Of a DNA stretch of 64,000 nucleotides, positions 61,845 to 64,000 are shown in pieces. Position 1 is the stretch's first letter; every line of letters starts with the position of its first letter. The notes below the pieces were generated by a model. That model did not search any database. It had not been told where the DNA came from and saw only the letters and a list, made by a program, of their open reading frames with translations. The position numbers and the translations under genes are program-made. The DNA is from Microbotryum silenes-acaulis (Eukaryota; Basidiomycota; Microbotryomycetes; Microbotryales; Microbotryaceae), in the NCBI GenBank assembly GCA_003665825.1, contig QPFY01000014.1:248001-312000 (forward strand), written 5' to 3'.

Positions 61845-64000
61845 ATGTCTTACACAGCACCGATCATGTCGTCCACCAGCGACCTCCCTTTGGCGCTCTC
61901 GATCGACTTCAGCAAGGCCGACTCGGTCATCTCGCTCAAGTTGTTCGATCACGACCCAGTCCAGAAGAAGGCGATCCCGCTCGAGCTCAAGTTCAAGTAT
62001 GACGTCTCGACCCCTTACGCCCCGATCCATGAGATCGTCGGCGATCGCAACCAGCGCATCAAGGAGGTCAGTTGCGCCGACGAAATCGCTGCTTACGCTT
62101 TCCTTCCGGCAAGACTCTGGGAGCTCACCTTTGCTTTGCACCATTGCATTTGTCTCGTAAACTACAGCACTACTGGGACTTGTGGTCGCTCGATGCCTCG
62201 GCCACGCAAGGCATGTCGCAGCTCTCCATCTCGGACGAGTTCCAGGGCGAGACCGTCACCATCAACGAGGATGACATCGAAGCCTTCTGCCGCGTCGTCG
62301 GTAACGAGGGCGAGGCCTACAAGCGCAGCCACAAGAAGGGCATGCAAGTCCCCATGGACTTCGCCATCAAGTTGGGATGGAAGGTAGACTCTACCGCACT
62401 GACCGGGCATCGGGGTGTGGGAATCGCTTACTGACCGTTTCCTCCCGCTCACTGCTACAGTCCATCATGAAGCCCATCTTCCCCTCGTCGATCGATGGTG
62501 ACTTGCTCAAGCTCGTCCACCTTTCCAACGGCTTCCGAGTCCTCCCCGGCGCCCCGGCGCTCGTTCCCGGCGACACCGTCACCTCGACCTCGCGCATCGA
62601 GTCCGTCACCAACTCGGACTCGGGCAAGACCGTCTCCGTCAAGGGTACCGTCTACCTCGTCTCGTCGGCGGCCAACAAGGACAAGGCCACGACCGAGGAG
62701 CGTGTACCCGTACTCGAGGTCACGAGTTCGTTCTTGTACCGCGGCACCTTCACCGACTACGCCCAAACGTTCTCGCGCATCGAGTCCCCTGTCTACAAGG
62801 TCTCGCTGCCCACCTCCGAGTCGGTCGCCGTCCTCCAATCCAAGGAATGGTTCCAGTGGGAGAACGACGCCCAACCGCTCGAGAAGGATGCCAAGCTCGA
62901 GTTCCGCGTCGAGTCGCGCTACGTCTACGCCGACAAGTCGTCCTACTCGAGCGTCCACGTTCAAGGTGGTGCTTACGTCACGCGCCTCGAGCACGGCAAG
63001 ACCTCATTCAAGGTCGCCACGGTGGAGTATTCCTCCGAGGGCGAAGGCGTGACCAAGGGTGACCCAGTGCTCGAGTACCTCAAACGTCACGGGTCGGCCC
63101 AAGAGCAGCCCATCGTCTTCGAGAACGGTGGCTACTCGCTCACGGCCGAGAGCGGCGCGCAGTTCTTCACGCCCACGTCGAACGCCGACTACTCCTTTAC
63201 TTCCGGCGACACGAACCCGATCCACACGAACCCTTACTTTGCCGCTCTCGCGTCGTTGCCCGGCACAATCACCCACGGCATGCACTCATCGGCTCGCACG
63301 CGTCGTTTCGTGGAGCAGATCGCGGCCGAGAACATTGGCTCGCGCGTCAAGAAGTACACCGTCGGCTTCACGGCCATGTGCTTGCCCGACCGCCTCATGG
63401 AGGTGCGCCTCAAGCACATCGGCATGACCGCCCAAGGCGACAAGTTGATCAAGGTTGAGACCGTCGACGTCGAGTCCTCGACCGTCGCCCTCACCGGTAC
63501 CGCCGAGATCGCACAAGCCCCTACGGCCTACGTCTTCACCGGTCAAGGTTCGCAAGAGCCCGGCATGGGTATGGAGCTGTACAGCACCTCGGCAGTCGCC
63601 AAGGCCGTCTGGGACCAAGCCGATGCACACCTGGGCGAGGTTTACGGCTTTTCGATCCTCGAGATCGTTCGCACCAACCCCAAGGAGAAGACAGTGCACT
63701 TTGGTGGTCTCAAGGGCCAAGCGACGCGACAAAAGTACATGGAGATGACGTACACGACGACCGACGCCGAGGGCAATGTCAAAACCTTGCCTCTCTTCGG
63801 CGACATCGACTTGCGCACGTCTCGCTACACCTTCTCGTCACCGACCGGTCTCCTCTACGCGACGCAATTCGCCCAGATCGCTCTCGTCGTGACCGAAAAG
63901 GCTGCGTTCGAGGACATGCGCGCTCGAGGTCTCGTCCAGGCCGACTGCCTTTTCGCCGGTCACTCGCTCGGTGAATACTCGGCCCTCGCTTCGATCGCGG
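61845..64000 (+). CDS. FAS2: Fatty acid synthase FAS2, N-terminal part (DH-MPT...), incomplete
   Basis: Exons 61845-62066, 62168-62383 and 62461 to the window end (open). About 660 residues seen. Residues 1-145: N-terminal helical region corresponding to the stretch before DH in yeast FAS1 (IPLELKFKYDVSTPYAPIHEI, WSLDASATQG, KGMQVPMDFAIKLGWK). Then hot-dog dehydratase sequence with SIMKPIFPSSIDGDLLKLVHLSNGF and the MaoC-type motif DTNPIHTNPYFA (His about 399). MPT starts at FTGQGSQEPGMGM (about 506) with the nucleophile Ser in AGHSLGEYSA (about 648) at the window edge. In Rhodosporidium the corresponding gene goes on to two ACPs, KR, KS and PPT; here that part lies outside. MSYTAPIMSSTS offers two possible starts, seven codons apart. 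Confidence 0.92.

Overview
This window is nuclear DNA of a basidiomycete fungus. Genes are dense and cut by many short introns (mostly about 65-95 nt, GT-AG, many donors GTGAGT, GTAAG or GTCAGT), GC content is moderate to high, and the conserved proteins are fungal. The best lineage clue is the fatty acid synthase at the right end. Its first gene carries acetyltransferase and enoyl reductase and then stops; a second gene starts at the dehydratase and malonyl/palmitoyl transferase. This is the division of labour known from Rhodosporidium/Rhodotorula, so a red-yeast-like Pucciniomycotina (Microbotryomycetes) is the most likely source. I infer this from sequence recognition alone; no search was run.

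Layout. 0-8 kb: a Ser/Pro-rich unrecognised gene, a 3-kb stretch with no clear gene, and a PAS-kinase-like Ser/Thr kinase. 8.6-10.9 kb: eIF2B gamma (GCD1). 11-12.6 kb: unresolved minus-strand reading frames. 13.4-15.9 kb: a CTR copper transporter and a signal-peptide aldo-keto reductase that diverge from a shared 282-bp promoter. 16.07-17.71 kb: a non-coding DNA transposon with 31-bp terminal inverted repeats and a near-perfect target duplication. 17.8-26.4 kb: housekeeping genes PRP46/PLRG1, a VTC1-type DUF202 protein, TFIIH subunit SSL1 and ribosomal protein RPL7 (uL30). 26.5-27.0 kb: a shorter, inverted relative of the 16-kb transposon. 28-36 kb: a tail-anchored PEX26-like protein, a DUF1917/BLES03 protein, a Gfd2/YDR514C-type DEDD nuclease-like protein and RNA polymerase II subunit RPB3.

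36.9-44.2 kb: a predicted secretory-pathway membrane protein gene cut by a complete Ty1/copia retrotransposon. The element has apparently identical 215-bp LTRs, a 5-bp target duplication and an intact 1516-residue gag-pol, so the insertion is very young; the host exon is open and in frame on both sides. 44.7-46.5 kb: a CFEM-like, GPI-anchored cell-surface protein. 47.4-47.8 kb: an ETFRF1/LYRM5 LYR protein. 47.8-56 kb: accessory DNA with minisatellite, inverted-repeat and Helitron-helicase relics, plus one unrecognised gene. 56-64 kb: FAS1 (AT-ER) followed head-to-tail after 1.2 kb by the start of FAS2 (DH-MPT...), which runs off the window.

The window therefore joins core transcription, splicing, translation and lipid genes with fresh and decayed transposons in the gaps. 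Exon boundaries were placed by hand from splice signals, frame continuity and family similarity. Where exon lengths sum to a multiple of three and the protein is conserved, I regard the model as good.
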